Below, piece by piece: positions 44,129 through 53,569 of a DNA stretch of 64,000 bases (the first letter of the stretch is position 1; every line of letters begins with the position of its first letter). A program made the translations under genes and the position numbers. The DNA is from Candidatus Electrothrix rattekaaiensis. Its GTDB lineage: Bacteria > Desulfobacterota > Desulfobulbia > Desulfobulbales > Desulfobulbaceae. The notes under the pieces were generated by a model that was not told the origin of the DNA, searched no databases, and worked only from the letters and a program-made list of their open reading frames with translations. The stretch spans positions 744,001-808,000 of the forward strand of contig JAVQMD010000001.1 in the NCBI GenBank assembly GCA_032595675.1. The letters run 5' to 3'.

Positions 44129-46060
44129 ATGGGACAAACCGTTGCGGAAAAAATACTGGCTGCTCATCTGATTGAGGGCGAGTTAAAAAAAGGAGAGGAA
44201 ATCGGGCTGCGTATTGATCAGACCCTGACCCAGGATGCCACCGGTACTATGGCCTATCTGGAGTTTGAGGCCATCGGTATTCCCCGTGTCCAGACCGAGC
44301 TGTCAGTGAGTTATGTGGATCATAATATGCTCCAGTCGGATTTTAAAAACGCTGATGACCATATCTTCCTCCAAGGAACGGCCCGTAAATTCGGTCTCCA
44401 TTTTTCACCGCCGGGCAACGGCATCTGTCATCAGGTCCATCTGGAACGCTTCGGTGTTCCCGGTAAAACCCTGCTGGGTTCTGATTCCCATACCCCAACC
44501 GGCGGCGGTATGGGCATGTTGGCGATGGGTGCTGGCGGGTTGGATGTGGCTATGGCAATGGCCGGTAAACCTTTCTATCTGGTTATGCCGAAGATCTACG
44601 GCATTAAACTCATTGGCAAGCTGCAACCCTGGGTTGCGGCCCGTGATGTCCTGCTGGAAGTCCTGCGCCAGCTCACGGTCAAAGGCGGGGTAGGGTACAT
44701 CATGGAGTATTGCGGGCCGGGTGTGGCCGAACTGAGCCTGACTGATCGGGCAACCATCACCAACTTCGGTGCCGAGTTGGGGGCCACCTCTTCCGTTTTT
44801 CCTTCAGATGAAAATACTCGCAAATATCTGGCAGCGCAGGGGCGAGAAGACCAATGGCATGAGCTGGTAGCAGATGCCGATGCCGAGTACGACCAGGTGC
44901 TGGAGATTGATATGTCCACCCTAGAGCCTATGATTGCCTGTCCTTCATCCCCGGACAATGTGGTCAAGGTCAGTGAGGTCGCGGGTAAGCCTGTGGCTCA
45001 GGTTTTGGTCGGCTCATGTACCAACTCCTCCCTCCGTGACCTGACCGCTGTGGCAAAGATCATGGAAGGTCGGGAAGTGCATCGTGATGTGAGTTTCGAG
45101 ATAAATCCGGGCAGTCGTCAGGTTATTGAGAATCTCACCGATCAAGGCGATGTTATGCCGCTGCTCAAGGCCGGGGCGCGTATCCATCAATCTGGCTGTC
45201 TCGGTTGTATCGGCATGGGACAAGCTCCGCCCACCGGCATGAATTCTTTGCGAACGGTTTCGAGAAATTTCCCAGGGCGTTCTGGCAATAAGGGCGATCA
45301 AGTCTATTTATGCAGTCCAGAAGTTGCCGCAGCCTCAGCCGTCAAGGGTGTGATTACCGATCCCCGTGATTTGGGTGAGTATCCCACCTTTGAGCTACCC
45401 GCGACCTATCTTCCCGGTGATGAGCGCATTGAAAAACCCTTGGCCGTAGAAGAGAGTGCCAAGGTGGATATCGTGCGTGGACCTAATATTGCCCCTTTTC
45501 CCGAATTCACTGAATTGCCAGAGACCTGGAAGGGCAAGGTGGTCTTGAAGCTGGGAGATAATATCACCACAGATCATATTATGCCTGCTGGTGCAGCAAT
45601 TCTGCCCTTACGGAGCAATATCCCGGCTATCAGCGAGTTTGTTTTCTCTCAGGTGACGGAAAGTTTTTCTGCTGATATCAAGGCAATCACTGACTCGGGA
45701 TACTTTGGAGCGGTGATCGGCGGTGATAACTATGGTCAGGGCTCCAGCCGTGAGCACGCAGCCCTTGCGCCGCGCTATCTCGGGGTGCAGGTCAAGCTGG
45801 TCAAGAGCTTTGCCCGTATTCACAAGGCCAACCTGATCAATTTCGGTATTCTGCCGCTGACCTTTGTTGATCCTGATGATTACGATAAGGTGGAGCAGAG
45901 GAGCGAGATCGTCATTCCCGGCATTCGTGAGGCTGTGGCTTCCGGTGCGGAGACCATTACGGTGGAAATCGACGGGAAGCCTGTTCAGGCCCATTGCCAA
46001 CTTTCCGCACGTCATCGTGAAATTATGGTGGCAGGTGGTCTGCTGAACTGGGCCAGATGA
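44129..46060 (+). CDS. Aconitate hydratase
   Basis: The 643-residue enzyme interconverts citrate and isocitrate through a [4Fe-4S] cluster. The cluster ligands are seen in VGSCTNSSLRD and SGCLGCIGMG. The substrate-binding segments LLGSDSHTPTGGGMG and GDNYGQGSSREHAALAPRYLG are intact, and the C-terminal swivel domain is fused in the usual order (KLGDNITTDHIMPAG). At 643 residues it belongs to the shorter deltaproteobacterial/archaeal aconitase type (TIGR01342-like) rather than the 850-900-residue AcnA or AcnB. It serves the TCA cycle, oxidative or reductive. AAGGAG precedes the ATG. Confidence 0.93.
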   Translation: MGQTVAEKILAAHLIEGELKKGEEIGLRIDQTLTQDATGTMAYLEFEAIGIPRVQTELSVSYVDHNMLQSDFKNADDHIFLQGTARKFGLHFSPPGNGICHQVHLERFGVPGKTLLGSDSHTPTGGGMGMLAMGAGGLDVAMAMAGKPFYLVMPKIYGIKLIGKLQPWVAARDVLLEVLRQLTVKGGVGYIMEYCGPGVAELSLTDRATITNFGAELGATSSVFPSDENTRKYLAAQGREDQWHELVADADAEYDQVLEIDMSTLEPMIACPSSPDNVVKVSEVAGKPVAQVLVGSCTNSSLRDLTAVAKIMEGREVHRDVSFEINPGSRQVIENLTDQGDVMPLLKAGARIHQSGCLGCIGMGQAPPTGMNSLRTVSRNFPGRSGNKGDQVYLCSPEVAAASAVKGVITDPRDLGEYPTFELPATYLPGDERIEKPLAVEESAKVDIVRGPNIAPFPEFTELPETWKGKVVLKLGDNITTDHIMPAGAAILPLRSNIPAISEFVFSQVTESFSADIKAITDSGYFGAVIGGDNYGQGSSREHAALAPRYLGVQVKLVKSFARIHKANLINFGILPLTFVDPDDYDKVEQRSEIVIPGIREAVASGAETITVEIDGKPVQAHCQLSARHREIMVAGGLLNWAR

Positions 46061-46075
46061 AAGAGGGGAGGGTGG

Positions 46076-46131
46076 CTACCGGTTGTTTTGCGTATTTTGC
46101 CTGCTGGACAGGCAATAAAAGTAACCGGTAG
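46076..46131 (+). terminator. Nested hairpin after aconitase
   Basis: CTACCGGTT (46076-46084) pairs with AACCGGTAG (46123-46131). Inside, GCCTG-CTGGA-CAGGC forms a second stem (46099-46113). It lies 15 bp after the aconitase stop. A third ACCGGT palindrome occurs near 46256. No long T run follows, so it may stabilise the 3' end rather than terminate. Confidence 0.45.
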
Positions 46132-46347
46132 TAAAAATAATATTCATTGAAAATATGAGATAATTTTAACTTTTCTTTAATTTAATGATAAGACGTATCT
46201 TTTTTATGCTGCTCGATTCTCTTTGTCTTGTTCTGTAAAAAAAACTGTACAGGTTACCGGTGAAGGATGAGGTATGTTTTTGAATGGAAAGATCTCCGTT
46301 CTCTGTTTTTCTTTGTATTATAATGGCTTGTCTTTTTAGGGCTGGTG

Positions 46348-46363
46348 TGGCACAGTCTGTGCA
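46348..46363 (+). promoter_or_regulatory. Possible sigma-54 promoter in a gene-free region
   Basis: TGGCACAGTCTGTGCA has the GG-N10-GC spacing and a perfect -24 box. The -12 box is GTGC instead of TTGC. A canonical terminator lies 50 bp downstream. Confidence 0.4.
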
Positions 46364-46397
46364 ATAAAAAAGGTGTTCTTCATCTCTTCTTTTTTGG

Positions 46398-46433
46398 CCG
46401 GCTCCTCCTCTTTTGGTTGAGCCGGTTTTTTTT
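46398..46433 (+). terminator. Rho-independent terminator in a gene-free region
   Basis: CCGGCTC (46398-46404) and GAGCCGG (46419-46425) form a stem followed by eight T residues (46426-46433). It could end a short RNA from the putative sigma-54 promoter at 46348 or read-through from aconitase. No gene is visible between 46061 and 46662. Confidence 0.7.
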
Positions 46434-46662
46434 ATTCAGCTCTCCCCCTCTTTCTGATACAATCCTTTCAGCTTGTTTTTTTTTGAAATGAATACAATGG
46501 CACGACAAGAATATTGTATTTTTTCTAAGCATTGCCAGCGAGGCAAAGGTATGTTAAAGAAAGCTGGCTGCTCTTGCTTGGTTTGCACATAATTATTCCG
46601 GCCTGAACATAATTATCCTGAACGATTTTTTTCATCTCTGTTTTCATCCCTGAATCTTGCTC

Positions 46663-48786
46663 ATGAGCAGAAAAATTATTCAAAGCGTCTGTCGTATCTG
46701 CCACGGCGGCTGCGGTGCCCTGATTACGGTTGAGAACGGCAGGGTCGTTAAAGTCACCGGAGATCCTGATTCCCCCATGAGTAAGGGATGGATGTGTATC
46801 AAGGGAATGTCTACGCCGGAGATTGCCAATCATCCTGATCGCCTGACGCGCCCCCTGCGTCGGAAAAAGGGCGGGGGCTGGGAGCCGCTCTCTTGGGAGG
46901 AAGCTCTGGACGAGATCAGCGAGCGGGTAGAGGCCATTCGTCGGAAGACAGGCCCAGAATCCATCGCGTTAGGGCAAGGAACAGGGCGACATCACTATCT
47001 GCATACGGTTCGCTTTGCCAATGCCCTAGGCACACCCAACTGGTACGAACCCGGTTTGGCGCAATGCTTTATCCCCCGAATCTCGGTATCCAACCTGACC
47101 TATGGCGGTTTTGTGGTCGGGGATTATTACGGCAAGGTCAAGCCGAAATGCATCCTGTTTTGGGGCCATAATCCGCTGGTTTCCAGCGCGGATGGTGAAT
47201 TGGCTATAGCAGCGAGGCGTTGCCTTGATCAGGGGACAATCGGTATTGCTGTTGATCCCCGCCGATCCGAAACAGCTCAGCGTTGTCAGCTCTGGTTGCC
47301 TGTGCGGCCCGGTACTGATGCAGCCCTTGCCTTGACCATGATCCATGTTCTTATTCGGGATAATTTGTACGATCAGGCATTTGTTGAGCAATGGACCACT
47401 GGTTTTGCAGAGTTAGCCACAGTGACGGAGAGCTGTACCCCGGCATGGGGCGAGCAAATCACCGGCGTTCCGGCTTCTCAGATAGGCGAGGCAGCACGGC
47501 TGTACGCTACAACAAAACCGGCTATCCTTGATTGGGGACTTGGGATAGAGCAGAATACCAACTGCCTCCAGACTGTCCGGGCCATTGCCTGCCTTCGGGC
47601 CTTGAGCGGGAATATTGATGTGCCGGGCGGAGATATCCTGGGCATGAATATCCTGAACGCCTATCCAACCTTGGCCCATACCCTGCCAAAGGGGACCAGG
47701 GCAAAACGTCTTGGTGCGGAGACCTATAAGCTACTGGCAGGTTGGCGGGCCTTTATGCCCTCTGCTCATATCCCGACTCTGCTCAAGGCCATGCAGCAGG
47801 GTGAGCCTTACCCGGTCCGGGGAATGCTGGTGTTTGGCGGTAATCCCCTGCTGACCCTGGCAAACAGCAATCAGGTCCATGATGCCCTCCGCTCTCTAGA
47901 CTTGCTGGTGGTGACCGATCTGTTCATGACACCGACAGCGGCAATGGCGGATTATGTTTTACCTGCGGCCTTCTGGCCGGAAGTGGAGCAGGTGATCGGT
48001 TATCCCTTGGTTGCGGAAAACATGGTCTTTGCCCAACAAAAGGCGACCCAGCACGGGGAGTGTCGGCAGGACGAGTGGATTATGGATGAGATCAGTAAAC
48101 GGCTCAACCTGCCCGGCTCGGAAGAGAGCTTGGCCGATGTCATTAATCAGCGCCTTGCCCGGCTGGGAATGACGTATGAACAGCTTCAGGAAAAAGGATG
48201 GGTCTATCCTGAGCATATCTATTATAAATATCAGGAAAAGGGCTTCAGAACTCGATCAAAAAAAATCGAGATCTCCAGCTCTGCTTTGGCCCGTTTAGGT
48301 TACGACCCCCTTCCTTCGTATCTCGAACCGCCGGAAAGTCCAGTTAGTCGCCCTGATTTACGGGAATCCTTTCCCTATATCCTGATAACCGGGGCCAGGA
48401 AACGGGAATTTTTTCATAGTGAGCAGCGACAGGTGGCCTCGTTGCGCAGACTTCGCCCGGAACCGCAGGCAGAATTGCACCCGGACCAAGCCCAAGAGCA
48501 TGATATCCAGAGCGGTGATTGGATTTTAGTCAAATCACCCAGGGGCAGCATTCGGGTGAAGGCCTTGGTAACCGATAGGATTCGATTTGGAACGGTCAGT
48601 GTGGAGCACGGCTGGTGGTTCCCGGAAAAAGAGGGGCCGGAGTTTGGCTTTCTTGAGGCAAACGCAAATGTTTTGACCAATAACGGACCACCCTATGATT
48701 CGGCCTTTGGTACCTATCAGTTACGCGGGTTGCTCTGTACTGTCCAAAAGGAAAAAAGAGAGGAGAGGAAAGATGATGAGGCCTAG
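46663..48786 (+). CDS. Molybdopterin-dependent oxidoreductase (DMSO reductase superfamily)
   Basis: The 707-residue protein starts with a [4Fe-4S] motif C-x2-C-x3-C-x27-C (VCRICHGGCGALI ... GWMCIKG). It has the Mo/W-bisPGD folds WGHNPLVSSADGE, IAVDPRRSETAQRCQLWLPVRPGTDAAL and NPLLTLANS, and the C-terminal molydopterin-binding domain (GDWILVKSPRGSIRVKA). The likely metal ligand is Cys in YEPGLAQCFIPR, the type seen in polysulfide/thiosulfate reductases and nitrate reductases of the Nap group. There is no Tat signal, and no iron-sulfur or membrane subunit follows. It is thus probably a cytoplasmic enzyme of unknown substrate. The next gene overlaps it by 14 bp, yet is an unrelated envelope enzyme. 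Confidence 0.85.
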   Translation: MSRKIIQSVCRICHGGCGALITVENGRVVKVTGDPDSPMSKGWMCIKGMSTPEIANHPDRLTRPLRRKKGGGWEPLSWEEALDEISERVEAIRRKTGPESIALGQGTGRHHYLHTVRFANALGTPNWYEPGLAQCFIPRISVSNLTYGGFVVGDYYGKVKPKCILFWGHNPLVSSADGELAIAARRCLDQGTIGIAVDPRRSETAQRCQLWLPVRPGTDAALALTMIHVLIRDNLYDQAFVEQWTTGFAELATVTESCTPAWGEQITGVPASQIGEAARLYATTKPAILDWGLGIEQNTNCLQTVRAIACLRALSGNIDVPGGDILGMNILNAYPTLAHTLPKGTRAKRLGAETYKLLAGWRAFMPSAHIPTLLKAMQQGEPYPVRGMLVFGGNPLLTLANSNQVHDALRSLDLLVVTDLFMTPTAAMADYVLPAAFWPEVEQVIGYPLVAENMVFAQQKATQHGECRQDEWIMDEISKRLNLPGSEESLADVINQRLARLGMTYEQLQEKGWVYPEHIYYKYQEKGFRTRSKKIEISSSALARLGYDPLPSYLEPPESPVSRPDLRESFPYILITGARKREFFHSEQRQVASLRRLRPEPQAELHPDQAQEHDIQSGDWILVKSPRGSIRVKALVTDRIRFGTVSVEHGWWFPEKEGPEFGFLEANANVLTNNGPPYDSAFGTYQLRGLLCTVQKEKREERKDDEA

Positions 48787-50164
48787 TAAAAAAGCAATTT
48801 GTCTTGCAGAAATTTTTACGGATTTTCTTGTTCTTTTTCTCGCTGTGATAGTTGCTTATTCTCTTTATGGGCATCTTGTTGGTAAAGCTCTTCCTGGCGG
48901 ACTTGTCGCTTACTGTCAGCTCGGTTTGTTTGCTGGACTTGTCGGGACGCTGACCTTTTATTTCATAGGGCTCTATCGTCATCAGGCCAGCATGATGAAC
49001 CTGCTTGAGACCAGGAAAATCATCAAAACCAGCTTGTTGCTTTTTTTGCTGCTTATCCTCTATACTTTTTTTGCCCGAGCAGAGTATTCAAGAATCACTC
49101 TCTGTCTTGCGCTCATCTTGGCACTTCCTTTGCTCTTATTTGGGCGCTTTGTTTTTTTTAAATTCAACCAATACCTTTATCTCCGAGGAATAAATGTTCG
49201 GCGCGTGTTGATATACGGTGCAGGTTCCACCGGTCGATTGCTCTTTCAGTCCATTTTGAATACCCCTAAGTTAGGATATGAGCCCATTGGTTTTTTTGAC
49301 CCTGATGGGGACAAAGAACAAATTCGGGAACTTTGCCCGCAGGATCCAGACAGTATTCTCCTGCTGGCCAGCTCCAAGCAATGCGTTCAGGCGATTGAGG
49401 AGCACAAGGTTCAAGATATCTTTTTAAGTTCTCAGATGAACGGGGAAGAGTTGTACACCCTGCTGGCTTTTTGCCGTGATCGCCAAGTCGCTTTTCATAT
49501 TGTCCCCTATTTGCAGCCGTTATTTACGGAGAAGATTGAGCTGAGCTCAATAAATGGCATCCCTCTTGTTTCTTTTAAAGAACAGACCATAGAGGTTGTT
49601 GAGGATTGGTTAAGAAGAGGTGTTGATCTGGTTTTGTCCGTCTTGTTTCTGCTGATTACAGCTCCGTTTACTCTTTGCATGGCCTTGCTGATCAAGCTGG
49701 ACTCCCAAGGCCCTATTTTTTTCAGGCAGACAAGAATTGGTAAGGACGGTGCGCCGTTTACCATTTATAAATTTCGAACCATGTATACAGACGCCCCTGT
49801 CTTTCATAATTCGCCGACAGAGAGTACTGATGCCAGAATCACCAAAGTAGGGAGGTTTTTACGCAAGACGAGTCTGGATGAGCTGCCACAATTTCTCAAT
49901 GTCTTGGAGGGCACGATGAGTTTGGTCGGGCCCAGGCCTGAGATGGAGTTTATTGTTAAAAATGTCTATAACGATCTTTACCGTCAACGTCTTCGAGTCA
50001 AACCCGGTATTACCGGTATCTGGCAGATCAGCGCGGATAGAACCCGAGAGATTCATGAAGATATTTCCTATGATTTGTTTTATATAGCCAATAGATCCTT
50101 GCTCTTGGATATGCTTATTTTGATCAGGACGGTCCCTGCTCTCCTTATGATGAAGACCCATTGA
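48773..50164 (+). CDS. Undecaprenyl-phosphate sugar phosphotransferase (exopolysaccharide initiating enzyme)
   Basis: From ATG 48773 (GAGGAAAG just upstream) the protein has 463 residues. Four N-terminal transmembrane helices are followed by a CoA-binding-like Rossmann domain (VLIYGAGSTGRLLFQSI). A fifth helix (VDLVLSVLFLLITAPFTL) leads to the PglC/WcaJ-type catalytic domain. That domain has QTRIGKDGAPFTIYKFRTMY, LRKTSLDELPQFLNVLEG and SLVGPRPEM, the family's signature, then RVKPGITGIWQIS. It transfers a hexose-1-phosphate from a UDP-sugar to the polyprenyl phosphate to start exopolysaccharide or O-antigen synthesis. No glycosyltransferase cluster is adjacent. Confidence 0.9.
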   Translation: MMRPSKKAICLAEIFTDFLVLFLAVIVAYSLYGHLVGKALPGGLVAYCQLGLFAGLVGTLTFYFIGLYRHQASMMNLLETRKIIKTSLLLFLLLILYTFFARAEYSRITLCLALILALPLLLFGRFVFFKFNQYLYLRGINVRRVLIYGAGSTGRLLFQSILNTPKLGYEPIGFFDPDGDKEQIRELCPQDPDSILLLASSKQCVQAIEEHKVQDIFLSSQMNGEELYTLLAFCRDRQVAFHIVPYLQPLFTEKIELSSINGIPLVSFKEQTIEVVEDWLRRGVDLVLSVLFLLITAPFTLCMALLIKLDSQGPIFFRQTRIGKDGAPFTIYKFRTMYTDAPVFHNSPTESTDARITKVGRFLRKTSLDELPQFLNVLEGTMSLVGPRPEMEFIVKNVYNDLYRQRLRVKPGITGIWQISADRTREIHEDISYDLFYIANRSLLLDMLILIRTVPALLMMKTH

Positions 50165-50234
50165 GAGAGGGCCGAAAGGTGCTCTTGCGGAAAGACGTTC
50201 ACCTGGGGTTTTGGACCTGAGATTATTTTTCAAC

Positions 50235-50262
50235 TTGACAGGTTAATTTCTCGCCGTAATAT
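50235..50262 (+). promoter_or_regulatory. Consensus sigma-70 promoter of the mla operon
   Basis: TTGACA (50235-50240), 16-bp spacer, TAATAT (50257-50262), about 160 bp before mlaE. Confidence 0.65.
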
Positions 50263-50423
50263 GTGAATAAATATTCATTATAAAGATGGGTGCTTCATCG
50301 CTTGTTTTTTTGATCATTTTTGTTGCGGGCAAGAAAAGAGGAAAGCGTGTTGGGTGACTTCAAGGAGTCACCGGTACTTTCATATAAATTAATAGCTGGA
50401 TACGTCCCTTGCAGGAATCCAAA

Positions 50424-51221
50424 ATGACATTCTGGGCCAAGCCCTTTTTTTACCTCGGTGATAACTGCCTCTATCTGCTTGCTGACTTAGGCAGGATGGG
50501 GATATTCTTCTTTGCTGCCTTAGCTGGCCTGTTCAAGCGTCCTTTTCGAGGAAAAGAGCTTATTAAGCAACTGCACTTTATAGGAGCTGGTTCCATAGTT
50601 GTGGTGTTTTTCACTGCCTTGTCCTCCGGTATGGTGCTCGGACTGCAAGGCGTGTACACCCTACAAAAGTTCGGGGCCGACGGTATGCTGGGCTCTGGTG
50701 TCGCTCTGACATTGATTATGGAGCTTGGTCCCATCTTGACGGCCTTGATGGTCGCTGGGCGGGCCGGTTCCGCCATGTGCGCTGAAATCGGCATTATGCG
50801 GATCTCTGAGCAGATTGATGCCTTGGAGTGTATGGCAATAGATCCTTTTCGCTATCTCATTACACCCAAGTTCTTAGCAGCGATTATTTCCGTGCCCTTG
50901 CTCACAGCTATGTTTGACGTTGTGGGTATCTACGGCGGGTATCTTGCCGGTGTGAAATTGATGGGTGTGAGCTCTGGTTCTTTTTTTAACGGCATGATGA
51001 ACAGTGTTACTAATCACGATATTCAGCTCGGCCTAATTAAGTCCTTTGTGTTTGCTTTTTTGTTGGTTTGGATAAGTACGGGACGCGGCTATTTTGTCTT
51101 GCAGATCCGAGGGGCGGGGTTTGGAGCTGAAAGCGTCAGTAAGGTGACTACCCAGGCAGTTGTTCTTTCTTCGATTTCCGTTTTAATCTTTGATTACCTG
51201 CTCACAGCAGTGCTGCTTTAA
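50424..51221 (+). CDS. mlaE: Phospholipid-transport ABC permease MlaE
   Basis: From ATG 50424 (AGGA 8-9 nt upstream) the protein has 265 residues. It has the MlaE/YrbE fold with the conserved VFFTALSSGMVLGLQGVYTL, LGPILTALMVAGRAGSAMCAEIGIMRISEQIDALE and FDVVGIYGGYLAG. It is the inner-membrane permease of the Mla system, which moves phospholipids between inner and outer membranes to keep lipid asymmetry. It heads the operon mlaE-mlaF-mlaD-mlaA-mlaC and is followed 10 nt later by mlaF. A TTG start at 50409 is possible. Confidence 0.93.
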   Translation: MTFWAKPFFYLGDNCLYLLADLGRMGIFFFAALAGLFKRPFRGKELIKQLHFIGAGSIVVVFFTALSSGMVLGLQGVYTLQKFGADGMLGSGVALTLIMELGPILTALMVAGRAGSAMCAEIGIMRISEQIDALECMAIDPFRYLITPKFLAAIISVPLLTAMFDVVGIYGGYLAGVKLMGVSSGSFFNGMMNSVTNHDIQLGLIKSFVFAFLLVWISTGRGYFVLQIRGAGFGAESVSKVTTQAVVLSSISVLIFDYLLTAVLL

Positions 51222-51231
51222 GGGGCCAAGG

Positions 51232-52029
51232 ATGGTTACTGAAACGGAACGTACTCCGGCTGTTGAGTTTATTGACGTTGTTAAATACTTCGGGGAATGG
51301 GGCCAGAGGCATAGGGTGCTGCACGGTGTCAGCTATTCGGTTCCACGGGGAAAAACCACTGTTATTGCAGGGGGCAGCGGGCAGGGTAAGAGTGTGACGC
51401 TCAAGCTGGTGCTCGGCTTGCTGAAACCGGATAGTGGTCGGATTCTGGTGGACGGCCAGGATGTCACCCGGTTAGGAGGGAGAAAACTTCGCGACCTGCG
51501 CATGAAATTCGGGGTGCTCTTTCAAGGAGCGGCTCTGTTCGATTCCCTTTCTGTCTTTGAAAACATCGCCCTACCGCTTAGGGAACGAACCCGCTTAACA
51601 GAGCAGGAAATTCAGGAACGCGTTGCTGCAACCCTGGAAACTTTAGAGCTCACTGGTCATGAAAAGAAATTTCCAGCGCAGCTCAGCGGTGGTATGCAGA
51701 AACGGGTTGGGTTGGCCCGTGCCCTGCAACTTGAGCCGGAAATCGTGCTCTTTGATGAGCCGACAACCGGGCTTGATCCGGTCATGACCCAGGACATATA
51801 TAATCTGTTCCGACGGACACAAGAAAAATTGGGGTATACCGCGATTATTGTCAGTCATGATATTCCCAAGGTTTTTGACTTGGCAGATCAAATTGTTTTG
51901 CTGAATAAAGGGGAGGTTGATGTCTTTACTGATGTTGCGCAGATCAAGGATTCAGAAAAGCCCTATATCCGCGAGTTCGCTGAGATGACTCTCGGGGATT
52001 TGTTCTCAGCCGACAGTAAGAAGGGCTGA
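51232..52029 (+). CDS. mlaF: Phospholipid-transport ABC ATPase MlaF
   Basis: The 265-residue ATPase powers the Mla complex. It has Walker A GGSGQGKSVTLK (the MlaF-type Gln), the Q-loop MKFGVLFQGAALFDSLSV, the signature LSGGMQKRVGLARAL, Walker B VLFDEPTTGLDPV and the His switch VSHD. The start at 51232 has AAGG just upstream; the earlier ATG at 51190 overlaps mlaE and is less likely. No MlaB (STAS) gene follows, unlike in E. coli. Confidence 0.94.
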   Translation: MVTETERTPAVEFIDVVKYFGEWGQRHRVLHGVSYSVPRGKTTVIAGGSGQGKSVTLKLVLGLLKPDSGRILVDGQDVTRLGGRKLRDLRMKFGVLFQGAALFDSLSVFENIALPLRERTRLTEQEIQERVAATLETLELTGHEKKFPAQLSGGMQKRVGLARALQLEPEIVLFDEPTTGLDPVMTQDIYNLFRRTQEKLGYTAIIVSHDIPKVFDLADQIVLLNKGEVDVFTDVAQIKDSEKPYIREFAEMTLGDLFSADSKKG

Positions 52030-52095
52030 GCAGCAGACTCATGCAGTTTTTGGGATTTTTTTAAATTGTTCAATTGGATTTTTAGGGAGTTTTAG

Positions 52096-52545
52096 GTGAA
52101 TAATTCTCGTGTAGAAATAGTCGTCGGTCTCTTTCTTGTTCTTGGTTTTTCCGCCTTTGGCTGGCTTGCCCTTCAGCTTGGCGAGGTTTCTTGGCTGGGG
52201 GAGGGGAGTACCTATACCTTATATGCTGAGTTTGAAAATATTTCAGGCGTGAAAGCTGGTGCTGAGGTCCAGATAGCTGGAGTCACAGTAGGCTCAGTAA
52301 CTGAACTGCGTCTGAGCAAAGATGATTTTGCCATTACCACCCTCAAGTTGGATAAGGATATTCATTTGGCAAAAGATTCTATGGCCTCGGTCAAGTCGCA
52401 GGGGATTATCGGTGATAAACTTATCCAGATCACACCGGGCGGTGATAAGGAGATGTATCAAGCTGGTGACGTCATTGTGGATACGGAATCTTCCGTTGAT
52501 TTGGAGTCGCTGATTTCCAAGTTTGCTTTTGGCGGAGTGAAATAG
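52096..52545 (+). CDS. mlaD: Periplasmic lipid-binding MCE protein MlaD
   Basis: The 149-residue protein has one N-terminal transmembrane helix (VEIVVGLFLVLGFSAFGWLAL). A single MCE domain follows (TLYAEFENISGVKAGAEVQIAGVTVGSV; SVKSQGIIGDKLIQITPGG). MlaD forms a hexameric lipid channel on the periplasmic side of MlaFE. It starts at GTG 52096 with GGGAG upstream. The C-terminal helix that follows the MCE domain in E. coli is short here. Confidence 0.93.
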   Translation: MNNSRVEIVVGLFLVLGFSAFGWLALQLGEVSWLGEGSTYTLYAEFENISGVKAGAEVQIAGVTVGSVTELRLSKDDFAITTLKLDKDIHLAKDSMASVKSQGIIGDKLIQITPGGDKEMYQAGDVIVDTESSVDLESLISKFAFGGVK

Positions 52546-52651
52546 CGATATTTTTTGAGACGCTCCGTGATTGTTTTACTCGTTGCCTTGTTGGTCTTGG
52601 GGCGAGGGTATATTTTTTCAGATAACGGATAATGGAACGCAGGAGGCGGCA

Positions 52652-53449
52652 TTGTATGCCGATCGATTCATGAGAAGGATGTTTCGTGTATTCCTTGTCA
52701 GTTTGTTTCTCTTGGGAAATTGTAGCTTGCTGTATGCAGCAGATGGCGAGGTGGATTTTCTTGATGATGCATTTTACGAGGAGGCTCCTGAAGAAAATGC
52801 TGTCAAAGACCCCTTTGAAGGTATTAATCGGGTTGTTTTTACCTTTAATGATTATGCCTTTATGTGGATTATGAATCCTCTTGCAACCGGATATAGCAAT
52901 TTTCTTCCAGTAGATATTCGGGGCTCTATAGCAAATGTCTTCTACAATCTGCAAGAGCCTATGCGCTTTGTCAACAGCCTGTTACAGGTGCGGTTTTCAG
53001 ATGCCGGTACTTTGCTGGCTCGATTCACCATTAATACTGTTGGAGGACTTGGTGGACTCGGGGACCCCGCTGATGAGCTGGGGTTTCCAAAAACAGAAGC
53101 TACCTTTTGTCAAACCCTGGATACTTGGGGCGTTCCAGACGGGATTTTTCTCGTGGTGCCTGTTATGGGGCCGACGACCCTGCGTGATATTTCTGGCAGG
53201 ATTGTTGATAGATTTTCCCTCACTCCTATTTACTATAATTGGGCCGCAGGTTGGGAAGAGTCTGTCGGCATTTTCATGGGCAAAGAGGTGAATCACCTTT
53301 CTCTGCATCTTGGCGAGTATGAAAAGATGAAAGAGATGAGTTTTGACCCTTATGTCGCTGTTCGTGATGGTTTTTATCAACTTCGTCGAAAAAGTTGGCA
53401 GGCCGGTGTTCCACGTGATGAATTTGATGTTGATGATCAGTCTGAATGA
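52652..53449 (+). CDS. mlaA: Outer-membrane phospholipid-removal protein MlaA (VacJ)
   Basis: The protein is about 265 residues if it starts at TTG 52652, which has AGGAGG 5 nt upstream; the next choice is ATG 52670. The signal peptide reads MRRMFRVFLVSLFLLGNC. The MlaA signature is present: DPFEGINRVVFTFNDYAFMWIMNPLATGY, VFYNLQEPMRFVNSLLQVRF, ARFTINTVGGLGGLGDPADELG, and GPTTLRDISGRIVDRF. MlaA forms an outer-membrane ring that pulls misplaced phospholipids from the outer leaflet. A classical lipobox is not evident; the Cys in GNC is in an atypical context. A five-codon frame (ATG 52656) overlaps the start. Confidence 0.92.
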   Translation: MYADRFMRRMFRVFLVSLFLLGNCSLLYAADGEVDFLDDAFYEEAPEENAVKDPFEGINRVVFTFNDYAFMWIMNPLATGYSNFLPVDIRGSIANVFYNLQEPMRFVNSLLQVRFSDAGTLLARFTINTVGGLGGLGDPADELGFPKTEATFCQTLDTWGVPDGIFLVVPVMGPTTLRDISGRIVDRFSLTPIYYNWAAGWEESVGIFMGKEVNHLSLHLGEYEKMKEMSFDPYVAVRDGFYQLRRKSWQAGVPRDEFDVDDQSE

Positions 53450-53569
53450 CACTTGTCCCATTCCATCCCGGCTTAGCAGGCCGGGACAACAAAAGATAAA
53501 AAATTGACGGGCGGGCTCGTCAGTCACCCGACCACTTTCATATAATTTTTTTTGTGCTTCTAAGGTGAG

